DNA of 33,892 nt, taken from positions 1 to 33,892 of the forward strand of contig JANJUX010000039.1 of assembly GCA_024710355.1 (NCBI GenBank). The letters run 5' to 3'. Position 1 is the first letter of the stretch. Each line of letters starts with the position of its first letter. This stretch comes from Candidatus Rifleibacteriota bacterium (GTDB lineage: Bacteria; Muiribacteriota; Ozemobacteria; Ozemobacterales; Ozemobacteraceae). Both the position numbers and the translations under genes were made by a program. This document shows positions 8,301-16,106 of the stretch, piece by piece. The notes beneath the pieces were generated by a model, which was not told where the DNA came from, ran no database searches, and worked only from the letters and a program-made list of their open reading frames with translations.

Positions 8301-8777
8301 CTGGAAGATATCGACGCCGGCATCGAGCAGAGCGCTCATCTGTTCGGTGTAAGCGGCCGCCATGTCATCAAAAGTAATGTTACCGAGAGAAGGCAGCATC
8401 GAGGTCGGCCCGATCGAACCGGCAATCAGGGGATGATAGGCGGTTGGCACTGCGTCGATGGCTTCACGTGCCATTTCAACGGCACGCCGGTTGATTTCGG
8501 CAACGCGGTCTTCGAGCTGATATTCTTTGAGAGTGATGCGGGTGGCGCCGAAGGTATTGGTTTCGATAACCTGACAACCGGCGGCGAGAAATGCCTTGTG
8601 AACTTTTATAACCGCTTCGGGGCAGAAAAGATTCAAAGCTTCGCTGCAGCCTTCGCGGCCACCATAATTTTCGGGCTTGAGCCCCTGCACCTGCAGATTG
8701 GTGCCCATGGCGCCGTCATAAATCAGCACACCCTGCTGCAGCAGCGTTTTGAATTCTTCAACGGTAACTGGTTTCAT
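5364..8777 (-). CDS. metH: Cobalamin-dependent methionine synthase
   Basis: Transfers the methyl group of 5-methyl-THF to homocysteine through cob(I)alamin in the cytosol. All four modules are visible. The homocysteine domain (about 1-320) opens with DGAMGTNLQ and carries the zinc ligands in SINCATGP and IGGCCGT. The pterin domain (about 335-620) begins at ALIGERTNANG. The cap and B12 domain has the base-off ligand motif GDVHDIGKN near residue 750, then VIGMSGLL and LGGAALTP. The reactivation domain (about 890-1137) ends with CRYSFGYPACPDL. The length (1137) is a little shorter than E. coli (1227). The frame reaches 8789, but GGAGA six bases before the ATG at 8777 favours that start. It follows the Hcy-MT/MTHFR gene by 11 bases, so both steps of methyl-THF formation and use are coupled. 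Confidence 0.96.
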   Translation of the reverse strand: MKPVTVEEFKTLLQQGVLIYDGAMGTNLQVQGLKPENYGGREGCSEALNLFCPEAVIKVHKAFLAAGCQVIETNTFGATRITLKEYQLEDRVAEINRRAVEMAREAIDAVPTAYHPLIAGSIGPTSMLPSLGNITFDDMAAAYTEQMSALLDAGVDIFQIETCQDLLQIKCALYAAESLFKARGSRCPVVVSVTLEPSGNMLVGSDISAITAALEPYDFIDVLSINCATGPLEMVRHVAHLAEYWPRAVGVMPNAGLPENVDGKPFYRMTPEEFASFHKRFVAEYGVNVIGGCCGTRPEHLAEVVKQVSSLKPAPRQVKKQAMAASLFSGVSLRQNPAPALIGERTNANGARQFRDLLEAEDFAGMTAMGREQARGGAHLVDLCVAFVGRDEVADMQRLVPMFATQVNLPLVIDSTSPAAIEAALKSHGGRCVINSVNLEDGSARLRTIADMARRFGAALICLTIDEEGMAKTAEKKLAVAKRIRDILSREFDFRDSDLIFDPLTFTVASGDAELRSSAAETLKALGMIRDQMPKANTILGVSNVSFGLKQSAREILNSVFLAEAVQNGLTCAIVNPARIIPMFSIPETEKKLALDLIYNPRNDGSELTAYMQAFADRSESLFKKDLSTLPPVERLAEKVIEGDSSSLEPLVDELRQTLRPEQIINEILLPAMKKVGEYFGSGRLQLPFVLQSAEVVKKTVTCLEPHMEKKPADPDRKMILATVAGDVHDIGKNLVNIMLSNNGFSVVDLGIKVDIDAMVKAAREHNAGVIGMSGLLVRSTQIMKENLEELNRRDFLPAVILGGAALTPEYVENDLKPIYRGKVFYARDAVDSIKIMQSLLDGAEYSRESGAKVPASAMKKARQNTSVDVESAGKANRHQFMVDHQIPRAPFYDSHLLDIASTDLFSLLSHKVLFEGRWGFKKGSMTETEYQNLIETKARPALNQIIDFDRQHAVLDNKAVYGYFRCRASGNRIKIIDEAGITIGEFSFPRQSRAPFLCLSDFISEGEDDLIALWAVTVGDRIIQAEKSLYAQNRYLDYHLLHGLGAELADCAAVHVHRHIHRELFPQLPLTGEQPAGCRYSFGYPACPDLNAQRELMNILKAQRIGISLTELNQMVPELSVSGFILFNRHARYFVP

Positions 8778-8788
8778 CAGGTTCTCCA

Positions 8789-10630
8789 TCAGCGGTTCAA
8801 GACTTCGATAACTTTGAGAACACTTTCGACACGGCCAAGGGGCACACTTACCTGCACCCCGTCCACCATCGGGCGCACTCTTTCGAGAGCTTCACGAGCA
8901 ATGAGAATGCCCTCTTCGCGCTGCGCCTCGACACTGCCTGCCTTGCGCAGACGGTTCATCAGATTTTCGGGAACAGAAGCGCCGGGCACTTCGTTGTTCA
9001 TGAATTCTGCATTTTTCAGGCTGACCAGCGGCCAGATACCGGCAAAAATCGGAATACGCACATGGCTGATGCGTTCTAGAAACCTTTCGAGCAGGTCGGT
9101 ATCGAAAACTGGCTGGGTAATGGCGTATTCGGCTCCGGCATCGACTTTCCACTCGAAGCGGCTGACTTCGAGATCGAGATCGATGGCGCCGGGATTGGCA
9201 CCGACGCCGCAGACAAAGCCAGTTGGCTTGCCGATCGGGTTGTTGCCCAGATCGCGACCGTGGTTCAGGCGGTGAATTACGTTGACCAGACCGATCGAAT
9301 CGATATCGAAAACGGCGGTTGCCTGCGGATAATTGCCGACTTTCGGCGGATCGCCGGTGATGGCGAGAATATTGCGCAGACCGAGGGCATAGGCGCCGAG
9401 CAGGTCTGACTGGATACCGAGAATATTTCGGTCGCGGCAGCAGTAATGCAGAATAGTCTCGATACCGACATTCTGTTCGATCAGCATCGCCATGGCCAGA
9501 GGGCTCAGGCGGGCTGAAGCGCGCGGGCCATCAGGGATGTTGATAGCATCGATGCCTGCATCTTTGAGCTGGCGGGCGCGCTGAATCACCGATTCGGCTT
9601 CGCAACCTTTGGGCGGTGTCAGCTCGGCGGTAACGATGAATTTTTTGGCGGCAAGTTTTGCGCCAAGTGCTGACTTGTTCTCGATCTCGACGATTTCGAT
9701 GTTTTCGACATGCTCATCTTTCTTCTTGAGATCCTGAAAAATTTCTTTTTTGCCGCCGGGAGTGAGTGATCTGGCGGCGTTGGCAACCCATTTGATGTGT
9801 TCGGGAGTAGTGCCGCAGCAGCCGCCCACGATGCGCACACCGAGCTGAATGAAGCGGCGGGCGTATTCCCCGAAGTATTCTGGGTTGCAGAGATAGATCA
9901 TGCGACCGTCGACAACCTTGGGAAGGCCGGCGTTCGGCTGCGCGATCAGATGCAGCGTGGTCATGGCGCGCATTTTTTCCATGGCGTCGAACATGGTTTT
10001 CGGGCCAACTGAGCAGTTGAGGCCAATCACATCGGCGCCCCACATTTCAAGTTTCGGGGTAAAGACGTCGACGGAGGTGCCATAAAGGGCGTTGCCGTCT
10101 TCGTTGATGGTCATCGAAGCGATGATCGGCTTGTCGGTCAGTTTGCGGATAGCGATGATCGCCTGGTGAATTTCGTTGAGGTCGTAAAAGGTTTCGAGAA
10201 TGAAAAGGTCGACACCACCGGCAAGCAGACCTTTGGCCTGCTCAGAAAAGGCTGCTTCAGCCTCTTCTACCGAAGTCTTACCCCAGGGTTCGAGTCTGAT
10301 ACCGAGCGGCCCGATCGAGCCGGCAACCCAGGCCTTGTCGCCGGCCACTTCGCGGGCAAGCTTGGCGGCCTGAAAATTTATGACTTCGAGTTTGTCGGCC
10401 AGCCCATGCGGAGCGAGCTTGAAACGGTTGGCGCCAAAAGTGTTGGTTTCGAGAACCATGGCACCGGCGGCGAGGTATTCGCGGTGGACTTCCTGGATGA
10501 GGGCGGGCTGTGAGAGGTTCAGCTCGTCATAAACGCGGTTGATATAGACGCCCTTTTCATAGAGGCGGGTGCCCATGGCGCCATCGAAAACTACAATGTT
10601 GCGGTCGACGTATTCTCTGAAATCCTGCAA
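8789..10630 (-). CDS. Homocysteine S-methyltransferase / methylenetetrahydrofolate reductase fusion
   Basis: A ~613-residue bifunctional protein of the Bacillus YitJ type. The N-terminal Hcy methyltransferase domain (about 1-300) shows VVFDGAMGTRLYEKG, the zinc cysteine in IGLNCSVGP, and VGGCCGTTPEH. A charged linker follows (KKKDEHVENIEIVEIENK). The C-terminal flavin-dependent MTHFR barrel (about 330-613) shows TAELTPPKG, ILAITGDPP and YAITQPVFD. The MTHFR half reduces methylene-THF to methyl-THF, the substrate of MetH next door. The frame opens at 10666, but the promoter -10 box covers 10666-10671, so a transcript would start near 10659. A TTG at 10630 with AGGAG (10640-10644) nine bases upstream is therefore the likely start. 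The stop overlaps the longest metH frame by one base (TGATG). Confidence 0.94.
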   Translation of the reverse strand: MQDFREYVDRNIVVFDGAMGTRLYEKGVYINRVYDELNLSQPALIQEVHREYLAAGAMVLETNTFGANRFKLAPHGLADKLEVINFQAAKLAREVAGDKAWVAGSIGPLGIRLEPWGKTSVEEAEAAFSEQAKGLLAGGVDLFILETFYDLNEIHQAIIAIRKLTDKPIIASMTINEDGNALYGTSVDVFTPKLEMWGADVIGLNCSVGPKTMFDAMEKMRAMTTLHLIAQPNAGLPKVVDGRMIYLCNPEYFGEYARRFIQLGVRIVGGCCGTTPEHIKWVANAARSLTPGGKKEIFQDLKKKDEHVENIEIVEIENKSALGAKLAAKKFIVTAELTPPKGCEAESVIQRARQLKDAGIDAINIPDGPRASARLSPLAMAMLIEQNVGIETILHYCCRDRNILGIQSDLLGAYALGLRNILAITGDPPKVGNYPQATAVFDIDSIGLVNVIHRLNHGRDLGNNPIGKPTGFVCGVGANPGAIDLDLEVSRFEWKVDAGAEYAITQPVFDTDLLERFLERISHVRIPIFAGIWPLVSLKNAEFMNNEVPGASVPENLMNRLRKAGSVEAQREEGILIAREALERVRPMVDGVQVSVPLGRVESVLKVIEVLNR

Positions 10631-10665
10631 TTCGGGTAACTCCTGCGCGGTCAAATTCGGGCACA

Positions 10666-10694
10666 ATAATGCGGCATTTAGAGACCGGTGTCAA
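10666..10694 (-). promoter_or_regulatory. Promoter of the methionine unit
   Basis: A perfect minus-strand TTGACA (10689-10694), 17-base spacer, CATTAT (10666-10671, 4/6). It lies between the subtilisin terminator and the Hcy-MT/MTHFR gene. I see no SAM or cobalamin riboswitch in the ~30-base leader. Confidence 0.7.
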
Positions 10695-10704
10695 TACTCC
10701 GGCG

Positions 10705-10754
10705 AAAATAAAAAGAGCCCGAAAAGCAGATGCTTCCCGGGCCCTTTTTATTTT
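10705..10754. terminator. Terminator after the subtilisin gene
   Basis: 17-base arms (10705-10721 with 10738-10754) pair with a single mismatch, and the 16-base loop holds a minor hairpin of its own. The A/T-rich outer ends make it usable in both directions. It begins three bases beyond the stop codon of the minus-strand subtilisin gene. Confidence 0.9.
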
Positions 10755-10757
10755 CGA

Positions 10758-12284
10758 TTATTTGTGCAGTTCGCGGGCTGTTCTGGCTGCGGCGGCATCT
10801 TTCAGCAGGCTGGCAGCAGCTTCGCCGCCATTCTGGGCGACAGTGATCACCAGAGATCTGAACTGACCTTCATCGAGAGAGCAGGCGCGTTCAACGATCG
10901 ATCTGGCAAGGGGTTCAGCCAGAGGCGACACGGCCTGAACACCGATAAGAGCGCGTTCAGCTTTGATGGCAGATTCATAAGCATCGAAAGCTCTTGCCAG
11001 GTTTGAATTGGCGAGGATTTTTTCGACAACTTTATAGGCATCGACCAGACCAGAACCGAATTTGCCGTCTTTGCCGGGCGCGCCCAGGTCTTTGGCGGTT
11101 TCTTCGGCAAACAGGCGAACCTGTTCGATGGTGAGGGTCGGGTCAGCCTGATACATAAGGGCAGCAACGCCGGCCATGTGCGGGCAGGCCATCGAGGTGC
11201 CGCTGTTGCTTACCAGACCACCGCCAATGGCGCATGAAATGATCTGATCGCCGGGGGCTGCGATGTCGGGTTTCATCAGAGGGGCGCCATCCCAGGCAAC
11301 GGGGCCCTGGCTGCTGAAATAAGCAAGAGTATCGGTCTTGGTGGTAGCAGCGACCGCCCATGAATGCGGGAAAGCCGCCGGAGTTCCGACTTTTCCGCCC
11401 CACATGCCGTTGTTACCTGCGGCAAATACCGGAAGGATACCGGCGTTTACCCAGTTTTCCACGGCAACCCAGAAGGTTTTGTTGGTTGAGTCGTTAGAAC
11501 CCCATGAATTGTTGATGAGCTTCGGGCCATCATTGGTTTCGGCGATTCCGTCGGGGTCGAGCATCCACTGCATGGCGGCAAGAAGGATATCCTGGGTAGT
11601 ACCACCCTTGGTATCAAAAACTCTGCCGACGATCAGGCGGGCGCCCGGGGCAACGCCAACGCCGTCAGAACCGGCTACCGAACCGCTGACGTGAGTGCCG
11701 TGGCCCTGACCATCAGTCGGTTCGACTGCGGCTTCGGGGGTAAAATCTTTGAAAGCGAGAATTTTGCCGGCAAAAGCGGGGTGTTTGCCGTCGATACCGG
11801 TATCAAGAACGCCTGCAATTACGCCGGCGCCGTCGATTTTGAACTGCTGCCAGACTTCTGGGGCGCGAACTTTCTGAACGCCCCACTGAATAACGGCGGG
11901 GTTATTCTTTACGGCTTCTTTTTTAATATCTTTATCGATAAAGATTTTATATTCGGATTTTGTGACTTCGGCCACGTTCGGCATGGCGGCAATCTTTTTG
12001 ATTTCATCAGCTGAAGCGTTGATGGCGAAGGCGTTGGCGATCCAGAGAGGGGTGATTCTGGCACTTTTATGAGATTTAACAACCTTGTTGAGGCCGCTCA
12101 TATTCTTGCGCAGACTCTGCTGCAGATGCGAGATCACTTCATCGCGGGCCGGATTTTTGCTTTTCATGGCTTTCTGTTCGAAGCGCACGATATATCTTGA
12201 GGTATCTTCGGCGGCAACGGCCGGATTACCTGAACCAAGGGCGGCAGCGAGAGCTAAACCAAGAACGGCAAGACCTTTTCTCAT
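10758..12284 (-). CDS. Secreted subtilisin-like serine protease (S8) with propeptide
   Basis: A 508-residue exported endoprotease. Residues 1-25 are a signal peptide (MRKGLAVLGLALAAALG, cleavage after AVAA). Residues 28-117 form an inhibitor I9-type propeptide (YIVRFEQKA ... VAEVTKSEYKIF). The S8 domain follows with the full triad: Asp161 (VLDTGIDGKHP), His195 (GHGTHVSG) and Ser364 (SGTSMACPHMAG), plus the oxyanion Asn291 in AAGNNG. About 100 residues after the domain form a helical tail ending RELHK with no sorting signal I can see. The frame is open to 12311, but the signal peptide starts at 12284, 12 bases after an AAGGAG. It is a single-gene unit between two terminators. The protease is probably self-processed after export. 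Confidence 0.93.
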   Translation of the reverse strand: MRKGLAVLGLALAAALGSGNPAVAAEDTSRYIVRFEQKAMKSKNPARDEVISHLQQSLRKNMSGLNKVVKSHKSARITPLWIANAFAINASADEIKKIAAMPNVAEVTKSEYKIFIDKDIKKEAVKNNPAVIQWGVQKVRAPEVWQQFKIDGAGVIAGVLDTGIDGKHPAFAGKILAFKDFTPEAAVEPTDGQGHGTHVSGSVAGSDGVGVAPGARLIVGRVFDTKGGTTQDILLAAMQWMLDPDGIAETNDGPKLINNSWGSNDSTNKTFWVAVENWVNAGILPVFAAGNNGMWGGKVGTPAAFPHSWAVAATTKTDTLAYFSSQGPVAWDGAPLMKPDIAAPGDQIISCAIGGGLVSNSGTSMACPHMAGVAALMYQADPTLTIEQVRLFAEETAKDLGAPGKDGKFGSGLVDAYKVVEKILANSNLARAFDAYESAIKAERALIGVQAVSPLAEPLARSIVERACSLDEGQFRSLVITVAQNGGEAAASLLKDAAAARTARELHK

Positions 12285-12318
12285 ACTCTTATGGTACTCC
12301 TTATAAGGCATTTCTGTG

Positions 12319-12348
12319 ATTTTAACACGTCTGAATCTAAATCAACAA
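12319..12348 (-). promoter_or_regulatory. Possible subtilisin promoter
   Basis: Minus-strand TTGTTG (12343-12348), 18-base spacer, TAAAAT (12319-12324), about 35 bases before the signal-peptide start. It sits just downstream of the terminator of the preceding operon, where a promoter is needed. Confidence 0.4.
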
Positions 12349-12365
12349 CCAGCAAAATTGTGTAC

Positions 12366-12398
12366 AAAAAAGGGCAGAAAGTTTAATTCTGCCCTTTT
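12366..12398 (-). terminator. Terminator of the lipid A operon
   Basis: A 12-bp perfect stem (12368-12379 with 12387-12398, 7-base loop) with an A6 run on its left, read as T6 on the minus strand. It lies 30 bases beyond the stop of the last minus-strand ORF of the lipid A operon. Confidence 0.88.
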
Positions 12399-12427
12399 CT
12401 GGTTTCAGAGCTCTGGCCCGGTGTCAG

Positions 12428-12565
12428 TCAACCAAAACGTTGGCGGCGGCAGCGCAGGGCGCGCATATAAGCTTCGCGGTATTTGGCATCGCGCGGGTTT
12501 TCGGTGTTATTGCCGGATTTATAGCAAATCTCGCGGTCAGGGCAATTGCTGCAGTTCATATTCAT
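12428..12565 (-). CDS. Small 45-residue cysteine-rich protein
   Basis: A short gene supported by an AAGGAG six bases before its ATG. The protein starts MNMNCSNCPDREICYKSG, so it has a C-x2-C-x5-C cluster (Cys5, Cys8, Cys14) and a fourth cysteine at 39 in a basic tail (RALRCRRQRFG). Four cysteines could bind zinc or an iron-sulfur cluster; there is no signal peptide or membrane segment. The same frame is open upstream to 12715, but that part reads as non-coding. It is the last ORF before the lipid A operon terminator, about 130 bases after waaA, so it may be co-transcribed with it. I do not recognise the family and assign no function. Confidence 0.6.
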   Translation of the reverse strand: MNMNCSNCPDREICYKSGNNTENPRDAKYREAYMRALRCRRQRFG

Positions 12566-12695
12566 AAGCATCTCCTTATTTTGAATCTCTACGCTATCTA
12601 TCGGCAAAAACGCGGCAGAAAATAAGTGAGCGGGAAATGTGAACGGCAGGATTTTCAATAAAACGCCCGGCCAGAGAGGCTGGCAAAGCGAAAAA

Positions 12696-13967
12696 TCAGA
12701 GGCTGACGATTTCACTCAGGGCCTGCATGGTTCGTTGCAGACAGCCTTTGCTTGCAGCAAATACCGCATCGGCAGCCGCAACCCTGGCAGCGGCAAGTTT
12801 TTGGTCGGCAAGCAGATTTTTAACGGCATTCTGCAGTTGGGTGGCGTCAGCAACGATCTCGATGCCATCGCCAGTCTTGAGCTGTTCGACGATATCGGCG
12901 AAATTACGACAGTTCGGCCCCATCAGCAGAGGAACATGCTGCTGCATGACTTCGAGCGGGTTGTGGCCGCCAACAGCTGCATCGATCGAGCCGCCGACAA
13001 AGGCCACATCGGCAAGCCGGTATAATGCTGCGAGTTCACCCATGCTGTCAAGAAGAAGCATATCGGAAGCTGCCCCGGCATCGATAGCACTGCGCAGGCC
13101 TGTGGCAAGGCCGATGCCCTGCAATTCTTTCAACCAGGGGTCGCAATTTGCCGGGTTTCGCGGTGCAATAATCACGGCGACGCCACTTTCGGCAAAGTGC
13201 GACAGCGACGGCTGCAGAACCGCGAATTCAGAGGGATGCAAAGAGCCGAGCACCAGGCAGCGACGCGGTCCCAACCAGTTTCTGAACGGTTCGAGCGAAG
13301 CGGCGGCGGCCGGTGTCAGGTCGGCCTTCATGTTACCAAGCACTTTTACCCGGTCAGCGGTTACTCCAAGATTGAAAAGGCGCTCAGCGTCCGCAGAAGT
13401 CTGAACTGCCAGCAGTGAAAAAGCCGGGAAAACCAGTTCAGCAAAAGCCGGGAACTGCTTATAGAATCTGGCGATTTTTTCGCTGATGCGGCCGTTGATC
13501 AAGACAAGAGGAATTTTTCGACTGCGGCACTGCCACGAAAATTCTGGCCAGAAGTCTGTTTCTGCGACAAACACCGCTTTGGGCTGCCAGCGGTCAAAAA
13601 CCCGCTGCATGGCAACCAGGTTGTCGAGCGGGAAAAAGGCTGTGAGATCAGCAATTCCGCGCTTGCAGATGTTCGCATAAACATCAGGATGGGTCGTAGT
13701 AAAGGCAATCTGATAGGCCGGAAACCTTTTGCGCAGCTCGGCCACAAAGCCGGCAGCCACCATCGACTCGCCCATCGAAACTCCGTGAACCCAGAGAACC
13801 GGGCCGGTCGCAGTCTGAACCTGACCGAAAAAATCTTTAAAGCCGTTTTTGACACGACGACTGTAGTGGCTGAGAATTGGTGCGGCAGCAGCGCCGGTCA
13901 TCGCCGCAAAACCATGCAGCAGCCGATATGCCTGCAATGCCAGAAAAGCTTTTCTGCTAAGAGCCAT
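12696..13967 (-). CDS. waaA: 3-deoxy-D-manno-octulosonic acid (Kdo) transferase
   Basis: A 423-residue GT30 enzyme that adds Kdo from CMP-Kdo to the lipid A precursor at the cytoplasmic face of the inner membrane. An N-terminal hydrophobic/amphipathic segment is followed by the N-terminal lobe motifs WVHGVSMGE (the glutamate is the expected catalytic base), FTTTHPDVY and VFVAETDFWPEF. Then come INGRISEKIARFYKQFP, VQTSADAERLFNLG, VLGNMKAD and, in the C-terminal lobe, VLGSLHPSE and FVGGSIDAAVGGHNPLE. The length matches the family (about 420). It overlaps the end of lpxL by 11 bases. In this family the number of Kdo units added varies and cannot be told here. Confidence 0.94.
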   Translation of the reverse strand: MALSRKAFLALQAYRLLHGFAAMTGAAAAPILSHYSRRVKNGFKDFFGQVQTATGPVLWVHGVSMGESMVAAGFVAELRKRFPAYQIAFTTTHPDVYANICKRGIADLTAFFPLDNLVAMQRVFDRWQPKAVFVAETDFWPEFSWQCRSRKIPLVLINGRISEKIARFYKQFPAFAELVFPAFSLLAVQTSADAERLFNLGVTADRVKVLGNMKADLTPAAAASLEPFRNWLGPRRCLVLGSLHPSEFAVLQPSLSHFAESGVAVIIAPRNPANCDPWLKELQGIGLATGLRSAIDAGAASDMLLLDSMGELAALYRLADVAFVGGSIDAAVGGHNPLEVMQQHVPLLMGPNCRNFADIVEQLKTGDGIEIVADATQLQNAVKNLLADQKLAAARVAAADAVFAASKGCLQRTMQALSEIVSL

Positions 13968-14913
13968 AGCGGGGGTTCCCGTGCCACATCTGGCCGTCGC
14001 GCTTTTTTTCAGCGGTTATCCAGGCTTCGTGTCTGGGTTTGAAACGGTCGTAAAACCAGAGATACTGGTCTGGATCTGTCAAAATGATGTTTTCCATCCA
14101 GCGGGCCAGTCTGACCGTGCGGGCAACCACTTTTTCGTTGTGACTCCCCCGCTCTTCTTCTGCCATTGCCGGCAGAAATACGGCCCGATAATTAAAGCTG
14201 TGACCCTGACGCAGAGAAAACAGCGGCACCAGGGCGGCGCCGGTCTTCAGACTCCAGTTGGCAGGCCCGGCCGGCATGCTGACCCAGTGTCCGAGGAAAT
14301 CCATATAAACGCCGTTGTTAGCGCCGTCCTGATCGGCAATCATGCCGAGCATTTCGCCGGCCCGCAGCGCTTTCAGGGCTTTGACGCCGCCGCGGTCACG
14401 GTCATGCAGAATGATGCCGGAATACTGGCGAAAATGATCGAGCAACCCACCGAGTTCATCTTCTTTTTGAGCGAGATAAAAAGAGTTGATGCGGTAACCT
14501 GCGTGGGCAATCGCGGCGCCGAGGATTTCCCAGTTGCCGATATGCGGCAGAGCGAGAATTACGCCCCTGCCCTTTGCCAGGGCCTGGTCGACATTTTCAC
14601 GATCATTGAAAGCGACGCGGGCCGCGAGATTTTCTGCGGTCAGGGTCGGAAAACGCAGCAGTTCACAGACTGCCAGAGAAAAGTGCACGAAGGCGTTTCT
14701 GACAATCAGCTCGACTGGCGCTGGAATCTGGCGATTCAGGCGGAAGTAAACTCTGTCGATGCAGCTTTCGATGCGGCGCCTTTCTTTGCCCCAGGCCAGC
14801 CAGGCTGCAAGACCAGCGCCGGCGGCCAGAGAGGCGGCGGCCTTTTCCGGCAGGTGGCAGAGAGTTTTTGAGAAAAGTAAAACAGATTTTCTGAGAATCT
14901 GCACTGCAGACAT
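13957..14913 (-). CDS. lpxL: Lipid A late acyltransferase (LpxL/HtrB family)
   Basis: A 318-residue membrane-associated lysophospholipid acyltransferase-family enzyme that adds a secondary acyl chain to Kdo-lipid A. The catalytic H-x4-E is HIGNWE near residue 122. Downstream segments HDRDRGGVKALKALRAGEMLGMIADQDG and AGPANWSLKTGAALVPLF match the family's acyl-acceptor region, and WYDRFKP near the C-terminus corresponds to the usual conserved W-x-H/Y-R-F/W segment. The start ATG at 14913 lies two bases after the stop of the second lpxB. The position between lpxB2 and waaA in an overlapping operon supports the role. Whether it transfers laurate, myristate or another chain is unknown. Confidence 0.9.
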   Translation of the reverse strand: MSAVQILRKSVLLFSKTLCHLPEKAAASLAAGAGLAAWLAWGKERRRIESCIDRVYFRLNRQIPAPVELIVRNAFVHFSLAVCELLRFPTLTAENLAARVAFNDRENVDQALAKGRGVILALPHIGNWEILGAAIAHAGYRINSFYLAQKEDELGGLLDHFRQYSGIILHDRDRGGVKALKALRAGEMLGMIADQDGANNGVYMDFLGHWVSMPAGPANWSLKTGAALVPLFSLRQGHSFNYRAVFLPAMAEEERGSHNEKVVARTVRLARWMENIILTDPDQYLWFYDRFKPRHEAWITAEKKRDGQMWHGNPRYGS

Positions 14914-14915
14914 GG

Positions 14916-16106
14916 TTACTTTCCGGGTGTCGGGTCGCGCAGCAGATCGACGACCATCTCGGCGACTTTTTCGTGCGCCCCGGGCTCACCGAGGTGAGCG
15001 ATGACATCGGCGAAGTCTTTTTTCTGCTGCTCGTATTTTTCGGTTGATTCGAGCAGATCAAAAGCTCTGGCAGCAAGATTTTCTGGCGTCAGATCATGCT
15101 GAATCAGTTCAGGAATAGCCATTCTGTTGATAATTATGTTCGGCAGCCCTATAAACTTGGGCAACCGGTAGAACAATCTGGCTTGAATTTCGGTAAAAAC
15201 CGAAACTTTATAACAGATGACCATCGGCGTGCCGACGTAGGTGGCTTCGAGAGTTGCGGTGCCGGAGCTGATCAGCAGGATTTTCGCGAGCCGCATGACA
15301 TCGTAGATCTTGCCTTCGGCAAGGGTCACGGGAATACCGCTGGCTTTGAGCTGTTCGCGCAGGTCGGATTTCTGGACTCCAAATACTTCCGGGCCTTCGG
15401 TGGCAATAACCGGCACGATGAACTGGTAATCGGGATAGCGCTGATGGATGATTTTGCCGGCAGCCAGCATGATTGGCAGGAGCTGGCCGAGTTCGCTGCG
15501 GCGAGAACCCGGGCAGAGGCCAATAACCGGGCGGGCCGGGTCGAGACCGTATTTTCGGCAGGTTTCTTCGGCGGTCATCACCGGTTTGGCGTGGTCAAGA
15601 AGCGGGTGCCCGACAAACTCAACATTGGCACCGGCGGCCTTGTAGATTTCATAGGTCGAAGCAAAATTGGCGGCAACTCTTGTGATGCTGCCAGCAGCGT
15701 CGGTGACGCTGGCCGGATCGGTGGCAAACTTGCTGGGCGGGAAATAGTAGAGTGTCGGAATACCGAGTTTATTTGCAGCATGCACCAGGCGCATGTTAAA
15801 GCCCGGGTAATCGACGAGAATCACCAGATCAGGGCGATTTTTCATCAGAAATTTTTTCAGCCGATAAAGAACCAGACAAAGGCGTGGCGCCTGTTTAATT
15901 GCCTCGAAAAGGCCGATCGCCGCCCAGTTGGTGCTGTCGCAAAGCATGGTGACATCACGCTGCTGGGTCTGAATACCGCCAACTGCGAAAATGTCGAAAT
16001 CGCCGTATTTTTTCAATACGTCGATCAATGATGCCGCGTAAAAGTCGCCAGAGGTTTCTCCGGCTACTATCAGCAGTTTTTTCTTTCCGGTCAGTTCAGG
16101 CTTCAC
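14916..16106 (-). CDS. Divergent second LpxB-like glycosyltransferase
   Basis: A 396-residue GT19-family paralogue of LpxB. Retained features include GETSGD (16-21), VDYPGFN (98-104), EFVGHPLLD, CPGSRRSEL, SSGTATLEA and IGLPNIIINR, so the nucleotide-sugar half looks intact. Changed features: the GGP motif of the N-terminal lobe is gone (AVGGIQTQQ), and the near-invariant PQVWAW is replaced by PPSKFATDPAS (123-133), followed by a different stretch. The acceptor side has therefore diverged while the donor side has not. It starts with GTG, overlapping the end of the DUF374 gene by 11 bases, and lies two bases before lpxL. It could make a different disaccharide, add a sugar at another step, or act with the canonical LpxB. 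A role in envelope lipid glycosylation is inferred from context. Confidence 0.85.
   Translation of the reverse strand: MKPELTGKKKLLIVAGETSGDFYAASLIDVLKKYGDFDIFAVGGIQTQQRDVTMLCDSTNWAAIGLFEAIKQAPRLCLVLYRLKKFLMKNRPDLVILVDYPGFNMRLVHAANKLGIPTLYYFPPSKFATDPASVTDAAGSITRVAANFASTYEIYKAAGANVEFVGHPLLDHAKPVMTAEETCRKYGLDPARPVIGLCPGSRRSELGQLLPIMLAAGKIIHQRYPDYQFIVPVIATEGPEVFGVQKSDLREQLKASGIPVTLAEGKIYDVMRLAKILLISSGTATLEATYVGTPMVICYKVSVFTEIQARLFYRLPKFIGLPNIIINRMAIPELIQHDLTPENLAARAFDLLESTEKYEQQKKDFADVIAHLGEPGAHEKVAEMVVDLLRDPTPGK

Noticed and set aside
10631..10757. Search for a SAM or cobalamin riboswitch before the methionine genes
   Set aside because: Only about 30 bases lie between the predicted transcript start and the TTG start; too short for a riboswitch.
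15096..16031. Long open frame (311 codons) on the plus strand opposite the second lpxB
   Set aside because: It is exactly antisense to a clear gene; its product has no family resemblance and odd composition. The same holds for long frames opposite lpxB1 (18977-19900), lpxL (13981-14871) and metH (6480-7289). They arise from codon bias of the real genes.
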